A stretch of 64,000 nucleotides of DNA from Isoetes taiwanensis (GCA_021234155.1 JAJEKV010000108.1:563392-627391); one strand, 5' to 3'. Positions 22,462-33,405 are shown, counted from the first letter of the stretch. The notes: a model not told the origin generated them from the letters alone. A program made the numbers and translations.

Positions 22462-23299
22462 TAAAACAAATTCTAACTTTTATAGAAAAATTTTAAAGAT
22501 GCTTTTTTTGGTGTTCTTTTAAGCGAAGGAACATTCAACTTCACCTTCATAAGTTCTTCTTCTTGATCTTAAATGATTTCATATCGCACCATATCTTGAC
22601 GTAAATTAATATTTCCATGATGTTTTACCTCAACATAATCAAAACATAGACATGAAATATTGAATTGCAAGATTGTGTTTAATGGTAGAATGTACAGAGC
22701 TAACCTATACTGCTTCTAACGATTACAACCTTCATGTCTACTTTTTGTAATGGTTTAGGTAGGATGCTAATTTGCACATTCTTATTGGTTTGTTTTATTC
22801 GTCCATCTTATATAATTACATACTTCATACACAAAGTACATGTGCCTGACTTCATAGCACAAAGTTTATTCATATATCACTTATCATTTACTCTCCTCCT
22901 CTCAGAGACGATACTATCTAAAGCCACCTATGTGTTAGCTTTGTATCTTTTACATCTATAATTTTCTTCCCTTTAGATTGAAATCTTTAACAATTATACA
23001 TTGTACCTTTTTACCCAACCTTTTTAGCCAACGCATTGTTAAACATTACACTATGGAAGAAATCACATGACTGGGCAATTTTCTAGTACCAAATATGAAA
23101 GAATAGAAGAACTTGTACCAAAACAAATACTCGTGTGCACTTTGAATAACAAAAAGATTGTCATATATTTACATCTGGAGAATATGTACATCAGTTAAAG
23201 TTTGTACCAACAATAGGCCATTTGAGAGGCCAATAATAGCTTGGCAATTTCTCCATTCCCTGCTTCACGTACTGACTGAACTTAGAAAGCAGAGCAACC
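22462..23299. other. Probable copia 3' LTR region and flank
   Basis: The sequence after the polypurine tract should be the 3' LTR, but without a 5' copy its end cannot be set. No gene recognised. Confidence 0.35.
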
Positions 23300-23807
23300 A
23301 AGTTATTGCCCTAGTTAGCCAGCAAAATGCCTTCAATCTGCTCCAATATTCCATCTGCTGCATTATTCATTGGGTACTCTTTCACGTAACTTGTAGCATC
23401 TGCGCAAAGAACTTTTAAATCACTAAGCCGGGGAATGAGTTCCATGACAAGCAATCGTAAGCCATAATAAGGCCCGGTGTCCAAGAGAAAGGACATATAA
23501 AGCTTCTACTTGCTAATTGAGTTGCCTTATATCTTTCGTCATTGATTAGGACTGTATTGCCATAGTACTCAGGATACTCTTTCCATACTACAGCTAATGA
23601 TTTCACAAACAATCTTTTGTCTGGTTCGGTAGGATGTTTGTGTGGAAGAGACCAGCAATGCTCCTGACGGCAAACAAACTTGATTTTTATGCCAAAGACA
23701 TTGCGATATGGTCCCCAACCGGGTTGCGATTCTTTGATGTGAGTGATGACTAAATGGCAATATCAAAATGCTCTCTAACAAATGCTAACAATGGATGCTA
23801 GCCCGGC
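23300..23807 (-). pseudogene. FCP1-homology HAD phosphatase-like exon, decayed
   Basis: FCP1/NIF-type HAD proteins are Asp-based phosphatases. The minus strand starts after an acceptor-like TTTTTACTGTAG at 23807 and reads RPG, HPLLAFVREHFDIAI, SSLTSKNRNPVG, then in another frame VCRQEHCWSLPHKH, LFVKSLAVVWKEYPEYYGNT, VLINDERYKATQ, and finally LRLLVMELIPRLSDLKVLCA. These match the family order: V-x-RPG, F-E/D-IA-WSS, the LxxVW block, LIDDSPYKA-like, and the terminal YLxxL block. Two in-frame TAGs (one where Trp of WSS is expected) and at least two frame changes make it a pseudogene. The N-terminal motif I exon is not found nearby on this strand. A similar fragment lies at 30.47 kb on the other strand. 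Confidence 0.65.
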
Positions 23808-23815
23808 CTACAGTA

Positions 23816-24859
23816 AAAATACCCTATTTTCTTGAATGGTATCTTAAGTTAGCAGCTTCAATCTTGTGCACGCTCTTGCCACAGGCTGCTCAAATAGTTT
23901 TGCATGGTATCCCCGCTTTATGAAGACAATTGGCTCAAAAATGTTCTTTTGCGGAATTTACTTTAGTGCAACAAGAGCCGTATAATGATTATGAAATTGG
24001 TGAAGGAATTGGCGCGCGATCCTAAGTCGTTTGGCGAAATTCAACCTGTTGGATCAATGCCGCTTTTTAGATATGTTAGGTCAATTTTAAAACTGCCAGG
24101 CCGTTGGGATCTAAGGTTTTGCCTTATAGATATAGAATAGGTAAATTTCATGTTATTGCGTATGACTAAGAAGGCCGCTAGCATTTGCATCTTCTTCGGT
24201 GCCAAAATGGTACGTTAGATGGAGGATCGAACAAGGTTGCGGGGTCCTCATATTAGTGCCTCTATACAATCGAGTTTAATGGGTCACTTCGGATTGGCTT
24301 GGCGCTCACCGACCTCCCAAAAACTTGCAAGATTCGCTCTATGTAAGGAGAGGTAATTTCTAAATTAGCTCAAATGTACATGCTATAAGATCCGATATGC
24401 ATAGTCCATGCATGAAGGGCATTTATATGTGACCTCATTTATAGATAGCGGCGAAAGGACCGCCGGGGTTGAGCTCGATTGCGGCTCGGCGTTGCGTGCC
24501 TCCGCTCCACTCCCAATTTAACGAGGAGCAAATCACACCTCGGACTAATAGAGGAGTTGAGATCGCCGGCTGAAGTGATCCTCGCGTCGATCGGGGTCGC
24601 CACCGAACATGATCTGCTCCGTGTATTGGTTCTGGATATACCAGAATGTGTAGGCCAATGTGGACCTTGGACAGCCGAGGTCAGTTGAACTTTATTGCGT
24701 AATGAAACAATCGGATAGTGAGGATGACCAAAGATATTTATGTTTCTCGCCTCTAAAAGCATGCTCTTCAAAGATCATATCTTTTGCCAGGAAGACTTGT
24801 GTATAATCGACATTTGGGCGTAACACTCTCTTAATGTTTTGTGACAAGTACTTTGGTGG
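23816..24859. other. Unassigned sequence with a GC-richer patch
   Basis: No gene recognised. From 24450 to 24690 the sequence is GC-rich and open in both directions (24479-24688 plus, 24439-24771 minus), but neither product has a recognisable domain. Confidence 0.35.
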
Positions 24860-25406
24860 ATGCGTATGCAATGCAAAGTTTTTGAAGAGTTGCATATTTT
24901 CATCGAATCTTTGCAAGAAGGGATGAGTCCGGATGAGATTACGTTCTCAAGCATCTTAAAAGCATGTGTCATTAGGGCCATTGAAAGAGGCGTGTACATT
25001 CATGAGTACGGATGGGATCCAAGTTTCAAAATGCTATTTTTGTGGGTAGCACATTGGTGGACATGTATGCAAAATTTGGGAGATTAAATGAGGCTTTGGC
25101 AATCTTTGACAATTTGGAAAATCGAGATGTGGTCACTTGGGGTACAATGAATATCTAGCATTAATGGACATCTTTGAATACAACGACATCCTTTCTCCCA
25201 TAGATTTGCTTTTGACAAAGATGCGCATATGGGATAATGCCGCACACAATAATATTTCTTTTGCCATTTTGAAAGCATTCAGCAAAGATTGGGGCATGGA
25301 TAGAGCAAAAAATATTCATGAGCAAATTATCAAAAAGGGTTTCCAGTTTGATGCAGCAGTAGCAAATGCCAAAACAAGTTTGCTTATGCATGACAATTTA
25401 CAATAG
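24860..25406 (+). pseudogene. Pentatricopeptide-repeat protein fragment
   Basis: PPR proteins bind organellar RNA, and land plants have hundreds. Reading across frames: FIESLQEGMSPDEITFSSIL then KACVIRAIERGVYIHE; after a frame change, NAIFVGSTLVDMYAKFG then RLNEALAIFDNLENRDVVTW; then AMDRAKNIHEQIIKKGFQFD-like sequence ending SLLMHDN. The VDMYAKFG, IFDNL..RDVVTW and P-DEITFSSIL blocks are diagnostic of P-L-S type plant PPR repeats. About four repeats remain, with at least two frame changes and loss of both ends. No DYW or E domain is present. Confidence 0.85.
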
Positions 25407-25541
25407 TTTACATGATTCTTGTATTCCAAGGTTCAAGATGCAACCCTACACTATCTTTATGTTTTAAATGTCTTTTGTATTCTCACGTCTGTTTTTTTTT
25501 TTTATGGCCCGAAGGGCCAAAAATTTTTTTTAGTATAATAA
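25407..25541. other. T-run with short hairpin beside the MITE
   Basis: TGGCCCGAAGGGCCA at 25505-25519 is a perfect 6-bp stem with a GAA loop between T-runs at 25491-25503 and 25524-25531. It might be part of a larger repeat; a terminator role is unlikely in plant nuclear DNA. Confidence 0.4.
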
Positions 25542-25984
25542 CCAACACATAACTACCATTGACATTAACAAATATAACCATTGGATCCAACACATTTAAA
25601 TTAAAATCCCCCTTAAACCCCCTTTGGTTTGGGTGCATATTCACACGGGGGGTGACGTAGGGCAGCGAGAGCCCTCATAATTGTATTTTGCACGTACGAA
25701 ATCAACACCATATAGTATTCCGGTTGAAATCTTATAGTATTTTGCGAATCTTATTATACAGTATAGCAAATCTTGTACTTGCATATCCCACAAATGAGGA
25801 ACTTTACGTACGGTCCAGATGAAGGAATAAAGGGCAAATATGCCCATCCGACAGCTCTCGATGCCCGGAGTCACCCCCCGTGTGAATATGCACCCAAACC
25901 AAAGGGGGTTTAAGGGGGATTTTAATTTAAATGTGTTGGATCCAATGGTTATATTTGTTAATGTCAATGGTGGTTATGTGTTGG
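25542..25984. mobile_element. Foldback-type MITE with 115-bp near-perfect inverted repeats
   Basis: The left arm 25542-25656 starts CCAACACATAACTACC and ends CGGGGGGTGAC. The right arm 25870-25984 is its reverse complement with a single mismatch seen (T versus C at the thirteenth base). An ATAA lies immediately outside each end (25538-25541 and 25985-25988), a likely 4-bp target duplication. The 213-bp centre also pairs partly with itself (AGGGCAGCGAGAGCCCT near 25660, complement-like GACAGCTCTCGATGCCC near 25850). It has no coding capacity. Arm identity implies recent insertion. The TIR-transposon superfamily is not clear: long arms suggest MULE-like, the duplication length does not. Confidence 0.9.
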
Positions 25985-26059
25985 ATAAGACATTGATTGC
26001 TGAATACAAAGAAAAATGAGCATGGCTCATACTAAACTGTAATTCACATGGCCAAGAGA

Positions 26060-28080
26060 CTATCTATCCATGGTAGGAACAACACTTTGTATGTTCATCT
26101 CGCCTTCGACAATTGGAGCCTCTATTAGATGATTTCTCCGTGACTTGGCATGGGCATCAATGAACCAGTTGGATGTCATCTGCATGGTTCACAAGTATTA
26201 GAAAACTGTATCAGCAAAGAATGCACAAGAAACTACTATGTTCTACTTATAAAAATGGAGCTTGGCTGTGCAGCAACCAAGGCATCGATGAATATGTGCA
26301 TGTAAGCCACAATGTACGTGCAAGGAGTGTTGTTACTGGTTTCAGGCACTTTGGGATGATGGATAGGGGCATCAAAATTCTTCTTGCCATGGCTTAGGCT
26401 GTTGGATCCCAACATCATGTTATTGATCACAAGCTTATGAAACCTGCAAAATTGCAATGTGAGAATAAGCAAAGCATAAGAAGCTGCAACATGAGAATAA
26501 ACAAATTATTGAAAAGAAACTGAAACTGATACTTACTTTTGGAGCAGTTAGCATCCACTGCGTAGCCTTTGATAGGAGGCAAGATCTGTATGCTTGGACT
26601 CATTAAACATGGGAAAGCGTTTTTGAGTGGACCAGCAAGCACAAATATTGCCAAACCAAAATTTGGCCCTTACAGAACCAGGATATTGACATCATGCAAG
26701 CACAATGCCATTCAGCCCTTCCTTTATGTGGGTGTTATTGGACATCTACAGAACTCTTGTTCTTAAGGGCACTTACAAAATTGAGGGAGCTCTCTGGTTT
26801 GAACATAAAGAACTTTTTTTAAGCTCAGATGAAAGAGAGCTGCAAAGGTACCTGCACACGAATCCAAAAGACATATTAATAGATATTCTGAATGAGTGTA
26901 AGAATGAAATAATAGAAAAATGTTTAAAAGCTTACCTGCAAGAATGAAATAATAAAAAAATGTTTAAAACCTTACCTCCCATACACATCTACCATCTTTG
27001 GTGTCATGTCAAGCGTCCAGTAGAACTCGTTAACATCAGTTTGGAGCACAACAGGTGCAGGCTTAGGTGGACGGTCCTTGTAAGGAGTGAATGGGACCAA
27101 TCTTTTCAGTCGGTCCAATAAACTATACAAGGAAACGACAACATTAGCATCACAAACTTTATACAGGTAATGAATGGACAAGATACTCACTTTGTTCTTT
27201 CATCACCACCTTTTGTGCCAGAGTCAGAGGCTGCTTCTTCTGCATCTTTTGTGGACTGTTGCACCTTGTTTGCTATGTCATTAAGCTCGCGGTCAATATC
27301 CTCTTGTTCTGTTTCTGCCTCAGAAGTAGGTTTATCCTTAATTTCAACATGTGATCTTGTCCTATGTAAAAAAAACTATGGTTAATTATAGATGATTAAA
27401 AAAATTAGCTAATCCTACACATACCTCTTTCTTGTTGGTGGTAGTGCTTTGCCTGGGGATTTTCTTTTTGACCCGGTTCTTTTTGCTTTCTGACCTATTC
27501 TTTTCCTCTTGATTCTGGCCAAGAACCTTCTTTTGTTTCCTCCTTGGAGTGGACTCAACTTCCACCTCTTCCACTTGGGCTTCCTCTTCCTTGCACTTGT
27601 CTAGGTTAAAATCAGGATCTGTAGCACCTGTAACAGGTGCAGAACTAGCATCTGCAGATGATGATGATGTTGATGATGGAGCAGACCCTGATTTTGCAAC
27701 ATCTGAAGCTTTCTCTAGAGTTTTTTCAATTACTAATATTTCAGTTGGTCCAGTTAATAATTTTGTAGTTCCTGATGGATCTAAGGATACAGTTGGATCG
27801 GTTGGTAAAGTCTCACGCCTCCTTGCTCTAGCTCTCAAAGCGCCATCTTCTCTTTTTTTCAATTTCGGATCGCCATATGCGAGCCCGGTGACTTTCTGAC
27901 GACGGTTTATTCTCGACAAAGCATCTTGGTTGGTGATTTGGAAGTGGAAGCTGGCATCTGTTCGTATTCAATCTTTTCATGGTCATTACCATCTGTAAAC
28001 AAAGTCGATGCAGATGGTTCAGCAATGTCAGCGACGGAAGGTTACATGCAAGTGGCCTTCTGGATATAAACATCCTCATC
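26060..28080 (-). CDS. Multi-exon gene of unknown function
   Basis: Seven exons can be followed on the minus strand with canonical or near-canonical splice sites: about 28080-27425 (donor GTATGT), 27361-27191 (acceptor TTTACATAG, donor GTGAGT), 27122-26976 (acceptor CCTTGTATAG, donor GTAAGG), 26851-26777 (acceptor GTGTGCAG, donor GTAAGT), 26668-26537 (donor GTAAGT), 26443 to about 26237 (acceptor TTGCAG), and 26179-26060 ending in TAG. The first exon is low complexity, rich in Ser, Glu and Lys (ASDVAKSGSAPSSTSSSSAD; SESKKNRVKKKIPRQ), suggesting a disordered nuclear protein. The later exons are ordered (LLDRLKRLVPFTPYKDRPP; NEFYWTLDMTPKMVDVYGR; IQILPPIKGYAVDANCSK). The first exon needs one frame change near 27920. 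I do not recognise the family. Phases of the middle exons agree, which argues for a real gene or a recent pseudogene. Confidence 0.55.
26901..26977 (-). repeat. 40-bp tandem duplication of an intron start
   Basis: AGAATGAAATAATAGAAAAA at 26901 recurs as AGAATGAAATAATAAAAAAA at 26941, each followed by TGTTTAAAA and CTTACCT. The duplicated block includes a 5' splice donor (AGGTAAG on the minus strand), so the intron after the 27122-26976 exon has a second donor-like site 40 bp downstream. Confidence 0.8.
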
Positions 28081-28690
28081 TGGAAACAAACAAATGTAAA
28101 TGTTAATACACATAAAAGCAAAACTCAACGTTAATAAACATGAAAACAAAACTTAAATATGAAAAGTATCAGGTACATTCTGGTACATTCATCTGTAACA
28201 TGTATATAAAATGTATCAAATGTATGTAACATTAAAAGCGGTCATTCAACCTATATCTATTGTACATTTAATGTACAATAATGTACATAGATGGATCCAA
28301 GCATGCGGAGAGAGAGAATATAGACCTATGCCCAAAAAATGCAACATACATGTAACAAAGGTACATAGATATGAATCAATACAGATGCACTCTAAGCACA
28401 GGAATATTTGCATAAAAAAAAAGAACATGTACATCTACTTGAGATGTAGACTCAATTAAATCCATGTACAACTAATACATAAAATAAATCATACATCTGC
28501 AGTCCAAGCTCAAAATTTGAAGCATCAATAAACAAGCAAATATATGCCTATGTAGCCCTGCTTGCAGATGTACAATAAAAAAACAACAATGCACTAAAAG
28601 ACATACATGAAACAAATATGAATCAAGAGCAATCTAAGATTAAACATTTAGAGTAATGCATACCTTGTCCAATAGGAAAACCAAGCTGAT
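28081..28690. other. AT-rich sequence with repeated TGTACAT words
   Basis: No exon recognised. TACATTC, TGTACAT and ATGTAC words recur between 28170 and 28580 without a fixed period. It may be an intron or the spacer between the two minus-strand genes. Confidence 0.4.
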
Positions 28691-28957
28691 TTTGAATGCC
28701 CTCATCCCGTGATTGCGCTTTTATGCAATTGCTTTTCATATACGAGATAAGACAAGCGAAAGAGGCAATAAGGATCTCTGCAAGGAGCCAATGAAGCACC
28801 AAACCAGATTTTGCAAAGCCTTGGCAATGAGATACAATGAATCGAATGAGATGAACTCTTTGTACGTATAGTAGCTCCTAGAGGATTTGGCCTCTGGTTG
28901 CATTAGCAATAGGTCCCGCCTCCCATGAAATTCAAAAATCAGAATGCCTTTGTTGAA

Positions 28958-29098
28958 CAAGTTCCATGCAGCTAAGTTTCTCCTTTGCTTGTTGAATTGA
29001 AATTTCATGTTTTTCAATGTCTCTAGGTTCAAGTTCCATGCAGCTAAGTTTCTCCTTTGCTTGTTGAATTGAAATTTCATGTTTTTCAATGTCTCTAG
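28958..29098 (-). repeat. In-frame 72-bp duplication in the coiled coil
   Basis: A 69-bp block (28958-29026) recurs at 29030-29098 with no visible difference, period 72 bp = 24 codons. It doubles the RDIEKHEISIQQAKEKLSCM segment and keeps the frame. Absence of divergence means a recent event or a local assembly duplication. Confidence 0.9.
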
Positions 29099-29202
29099 TT
29101 GCTTTCTCAAAACCAATCTCCAAATTTTATCCTCTTTGGCCGCTTCTTTCTACTCATAACCAAGTCTTCCAACTTGTATTTCAACACTCCATAGCTAACT
29201 TG

Positions 29203-29352
29203 ATTTTTTTTTTTTGTTTTGAAGGCAAGGTTGGTGGGACTTGCACCCACCCACGTCTCCCACCCAATGGTAGCTAGTGGGTTTTGAACCCTGGTGGGGG
29301 TCACCCCAACCCAAGGCCCTACCACTAAACCACCACCGCGATGGGCCAGCAG
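29203..29352 (-). mobile_element. tRNA-derived SINE
   Basis: On the minus strand: a perfect A box TGGTTTAGTGG within 29315-29332, a perfect B box GGTTCAAAACC at 29280-29290, about 65 bp of body, then an A-rich tail (29203-29220). This is the standard tRNA-SINE layout with a pol III internal promoter. It lies inside the coiled-coil gene in the same orientation. No target duplication is obvious. Confidence 0.8.
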
Positions 29353-30410
29353 GATTATTGGCCAATTTGTCAAATTCCAACTTTGTGTCATTTATTTTTA
29401 GGGAAATCTTCTTTTTAAATCTTCTTCTAGCATGTGCTTTCTACCCTCAATCTGACTGATCACCTTCAATGCATCCCTCATTTTTGTTGTCAATGCTTCC
29501 ACTTCATTCAATAGGTTAATTTTCTCCTCTGAACCATGCTTAAGTAACTGGTTTATTATGTCAACATCAGTAGTGGTTTGTTACCTGCTTCTTGCCATAA
29601 ACCAATTCATAATATTTAAAAAATTCTTCTTTCCATGCTTGAACTCGCCTTTCCTTGAATCTCTTCTATTCTTTGGAGTCGCACCCCATATCTCATTCAT
29701 AATTTCCTCGAGTCCGGGTATGTGCTCGACATGTTTTTCATGGAGGTCTTTGGCTTGGATCACTGCCAAAAGTTTCTCCTTGCTGGTAATTTTCCACCGC
29801 TTTAATTTGGGTTTCTTGGTTCTACCGTGGTGAAGAGCAAGCACCGAAGTTGGGGAACGGATTTTAGTGCCATAGCCGGATCAAGAATTGGTGATCGGGG
29901 TAATGGAGGCAAAGAATGCACGAGGGGAGATAGCTAACGCCGACAAGCGGTGCAAGAATTTGGTAAAGAAATTTAAAATCCAAAAAATAGCGGTTGCACA
30001 ATGGGTGGATAGCATTAATAATGGCGCTACTAGCAGTTCATGACTATAGGACTACCTTTCGTGCATTGGGTGAATATGTATATGTATATACATTTCTAGA
30101 CACCCCTTCATGCTTTCACACTCGTGGCAAAAGAAGAAGCAAAAACTTGAATGTAAATGATGAAAAGAACCCGCGATTTTAGAATCCTTCGCTCTTCATG
30201 AACAATCCGACACTCACCCTTAAGCCTATTAGATATGAAAAAGAAGATAGAACCACTAAAAAGGAAGAAAAAGCTCTAGCACAAGAAGCAAAAGAGTAAG
30301 TTATTTTGCATGCAGCGTGAGTTTAATATCAATGATATTTCAAATGCTTCTAAGTATATCGCGTTGAGCCTAAGTTCCTTTTCTAATGCTAACTTATATT
30401 TATAATGTGT

Positions 30411-30461
30411 AGAATGAGAATGAGAATGATTTTTTATCGTCCACTGAGGCCAATCGGCCTA
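30411..30461 (-). mobile_element. Retroposon 3'-end fragment with microsatellite and hairpin block
   Basis: (GAGAAT)n, T-rich sequence, TATCGTCCACTGAGG and the CCAATCGGCCTATG block: nearly the same 50 bp as the copia insertion at 21138. It ends abruptly 10-20 bp upstream of the FCP1-like fragment, consistent with a very short 5'-truncated insertion. Confidence 0.7.
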
Positions 30462-30470
30462 TGCGACTTC

Positions 30471-31010
30471 AAATAACAAGAAACTAATCATCTTTGATTT
30501 AAATGAAGTTCTTCTAAAGAGCTTCTCTAAAGCAAAGTACAATGCCGCACCTCCTTTTCCATTATGAGTTCTAAAGATAAAGAGTAAATGTGTGTATCCA
30601 AGACCTGGGGTTAAGAAATTGTTAAGCCATCTGAAGGACATATCAAATATTGGTATATGGTCGTTTGTGTTACGGGCCAACATATTGTAAATTAAAGAAG
30701 TTCTTTTTGAACTAAAGGGCTTAGAATTCCACATCATTTTAGATCAAGAAAACCATTAAATTATTCGTCAACCGCAACGTGGAGCAAAATATATCTTCAT
30801 CAAAAACACATATAAAACCTTCGATATGATAGAAGGATTTCAGGAAGAATAGATATGACCCAAGTAAGTGTTGCTTGAATGTGGAATGCAACATATATCC
30901 TTCAACATGGCACCAAACGATGAAGATGAAGAAAATTGGTTGTCTGGAGGAACATCAAAATGTTTGACTCCCTAATATCAATCTCCAGAGTGTATGCTTT
31001 CTTTAGAACT
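30471..31010 (+). pseudogene. FCP1-homology HAD phosphatase-like fragment
   Basis: Plus-strand frames read KLIIFDLNEVLLKSFSKAKY (motif I, with DLNEVLL where classical FCP1 has DLDxTL), CVYPRPGVKKLLSHLKDISN, IGIWSFVLRANI, FELKGLEFHIILDQENH, then YIFIKNTYKTFDMIEGFQE and, after a likely intron or gap, NMAPNDEDEENWLSGG. The order motif I, x-RPG, IGIWS, LDQ and K-T-F matches plant FCP1-homology proteins of the type with a degenerate motif I. At least three stops or frame changes occur (30561, after RANIL, after QENH). The loss of the second motif I Asp would weaken catalysis even if intact. It is a relative of the 23.3-kb fragment, on the opposite strand. Confidence 0.6.
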
Positions 31011-33045
31011 AGAGTAGATCAGCCAATGCTAAAGATAATGATTTGGTTAGAATTTTTTTTTTTTTTGCCACAATGCTTTTGTACACAAATTTGTAGTGTA
31101 ATTTGTATAACCTAACTTATATCTTCATAAAAATGTTTTTTTTATGAAGAATTCTTAGACTTTTGGCATTTGCTTCTCCATATTCCTCCCTTTTTTTTGT
31201 TCTCCCTAATGTCATGTAGACAAAATAACTCATGCATTATTCCCAACAATTCACTTTCAACATAGGATCCAAATGGGCTAAGATGAATAAAATTGGGTGT
31301 CCAAGGAAATCACCTTCTTGAGTGTAACAATTCCTCAACCATCATCATGCTCAGAATGTAACTTAGAATCAGAGGGGATGGTGAAGATTAAAATATGAAA
31401 GGATATGTCATAGATGTAGCCACAATAGCTCCTATTACATTTGGATGAATTGTGGCTTCCTCCGGTCTTGCCACGTAGATTCAAGGAAGATGATTCTATC
31501 ACATCCATTTTGCTTGAGACATTGTTAGATATGCTAAATGGCTTTATTATCAAGAGAGGACTCTTGAGATGGAAGAGTAGATAATATAGTGGGAGATGAA
31601 GCTATAGCAGGATTTTGGGTATTTAAATTAGACTAATTATTTAACATGATGGAGGGTCTTTAGCCCTTCTGTCCCCAAAATAATGAAACAATTGGAATAT
31701 TAACTTTGTGTCCCAACTCAGTGAGACATTTGAGAATTTTAATTGTCGCATCAATCTTCGGCATATTGCTCTGGATCATGGTCGTCATAGGCGACCACCT
31801 TACAAACTATTATTTCATCAATCCGAGTCATCCGCTGGAGATGAGGGCCTCTGGTTTTGTTGATAGGTGTGGGCCTATACTTCGCTTTAGAGTTCGCTAT
31901 TTAGTGAAGGGTTTGGCATTGGTTTCTTATTCTCGGCACATCTTCCTCTCGCTTGTTTCTTTATCGTTTTTTGAGCCCACCCTCCTTGTCTTTAATATTT
32001 TATGTTTAAATTGATGTAAATAATTGTTGTTTATGTATTATGTCATGTGACACGCGTGACCATCCCTTGTGGCACGTGTTATAAATCCCTCCATTGAGAG
32101 GTATTTTATTTTTCTTATATGGCTACTAGTTTTGTATGTGCCGGATCTAGGGATTGAAGTTACATACAAGAAATTGTTGGGATGAATGGAAAGCCCATCT
32201 ATCCATCGCCAGCCCTTGTCATCACTTTCTTTGCATCATTCTTTGAGCCCACGTAAGAGAAGATTCTTCCTGAGACTAACTCTTCTTGACCCTCCCTCTT
32301 ATTCCTCGACTTTTTATTTCATTTTTGTTGATCCTCTTCAGCAATTAATTTCTTCAACCTTTTTCTCCACCCTTGCATCCAATTTTTTTTCGATCTTTTA
32401 GTTTAGGGAAAATAGAAGTCCTCTTTGTCAAGAGTTTTGCTAGTTTCTGCGAGCCCATAATGAGAATTATTAGTAGCGTTGAGTAGAGTTGGGCATTGAT
32501 GCATCATAATTTGAGATGCAAGAATGTGCTTTGAAGGAGTAGGATGAATGGCCATCTGTTTTAGCCAGCGAAAGATCACCTAGAACTTGTTTATTATGTG
32601 CTTTGGTTTTTTGACATGGGTTGATGCATCTTGGCATGATGGCAGCTTATTTATTATGGTTTTTGTTGTTAAGTTTGTTGGCCCTGGTCTATGTACTTAT
32701 GGCTTTATGGAATCAATTTTTCCTTTGCATGCATTTCTTTGTTTTTTCATTTGCAGATTGGCACTTGTGTGATGGAATCAAGTTTTTCTTTGCATGCATT
32801 TCTTTGTTTTTTCATTTGGAGGTGTACAATGGCGATTTGAAAATCTCGTTCAACAATGGCTATTTATTTAGGAGGTCCAGTTTGCCAAATTCTGCAAGTG
32901 CACAATAGCCTTAGGGAGTGTTATTGCTAGACTTGACGATTTTCCTTTCTTTTCCATATGGCAATTCTAAGTTTCAATGCAAGAGGCGCAGCTTGGCTTG
33001 CATTTGAATTTAGCACCTCTAAGGGTTCGACAAGGTTGAGATGCT
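31011..33045. other. Unassigned sequence with one ~65-bp duplication
   Basis: ATGGAATCAATTTTTCCTTT at 32707 and ATGGAATCAAGTTTTTCTTT at 32773 each begin a ~50-bp copy ending TTGTTTTTTCATTTG. Open frames at 31706-32014 and 32186-32401 have no recognised domain. A decayed LTR element is possible but not demonstrable. Confidence 0.4.
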
Positions 33046-33139
33046 AGGGGAGAAAACCCATATTTTGTTTTGGCCTAGCAATGTTGATGCGCAGGGGAGA
33101 AAACCCATATTTTGTTTTGGCCTAGCAATGTTGATGCGC
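33046..33139. repeat. Perfect 47-bp tandem duplication
   Basis: AGGGGAGAAAACCCATATTT begins at 33046 and again at 33093. The 47-bp copies are identical as read, so the duplication is recent or an assembly feature. The direct repeat also contains a TTTTGG/GGGGAGAAAACCC asymmetry but no clear hairpin. Confidence 0.9.
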
Positions 33140-33405
33140 ATGACTATTCGCCAATATTTAGAAACCGAAAGGAAAAAAAAAAACCGGCCAAAGGAAACCC
33201 GTCAGACTGCCTGCTGGCCTTCAGCAGTGGTGGAATGGACCACTGTGACGGTCATCTGTGGCCTAAACCTTCTCAAGGAAGGCAGAACCGGCAATCGCGC
33301 TCAAGCCAGCAGGCTCCACTTCATCGTCCAGGTTATGAGATTTGTCTATGCATTCTCAGCATAGTTCCTAGTACGAACTATAGAACAGATCCTGTTCAAG
33401 TATAG
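33140..33405 (+). other. GC-richer patch, possible exon
   Basis: From 33180 to 33370 base composition rises above the surroundings, and two overlapping plus frames stay open (33041-33364 and 33112-33405). One reads SGGMDHCDGHLWPKPSQGRQ. I cannot decide which, if either, is coded, and no family is recognised. Confidence 0.25.

Larger units (their letters stand above)
28691..29950 (-). pseudogene. Coiled-coil protein gene, interrupted by a SINE
   Basis: Minus-strand frames spell a long alpha-helical, heptad-like protein: 29844-29581 (WKITSKEKLLAVIQAKDLHE; VEHIPGLEEIMNEIWGATPK), then HGSEEKINLLNEVEALTTKM and ALKVISQIEGRKHMLEEDLK (29546-29420), KLEFDKLANN (29380-29355), and after the SINE VLKYKLEDLVMSRKKR and KATRDIEKHEISIQQAKEKL (29190-28935). 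Composition (Lys, Glu, Leu, Ile) and spacing are those of a coiled coil. Frame changes near 29575 and 29405 and the SINE between LANN and VLKYK indicate inactivation or an unrecognised intron. The N- and C-terminal domains that would name it are not seen. Confidence 0.5.

Noticed and set aside
23740-23807. In-frame TAG codons as sites of RNA editing
   Set aside because: Fern U-to-C editing acts in organelles and would give Gln from TAG, not the Trp expected; frame changes also show decay.
25491-25531. Hairpin plus T-run as a transcription terminator
   Set aside because: That signal is bacterial; here it sits in plant nuclear DNA beside a MITE.
25542-25984. Assembly-generated inverted duplication
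   Set aside because: A flanking ATAA on both sides and a non-palindromic centre fit a transposon better, though read-level confirmation is lacking.
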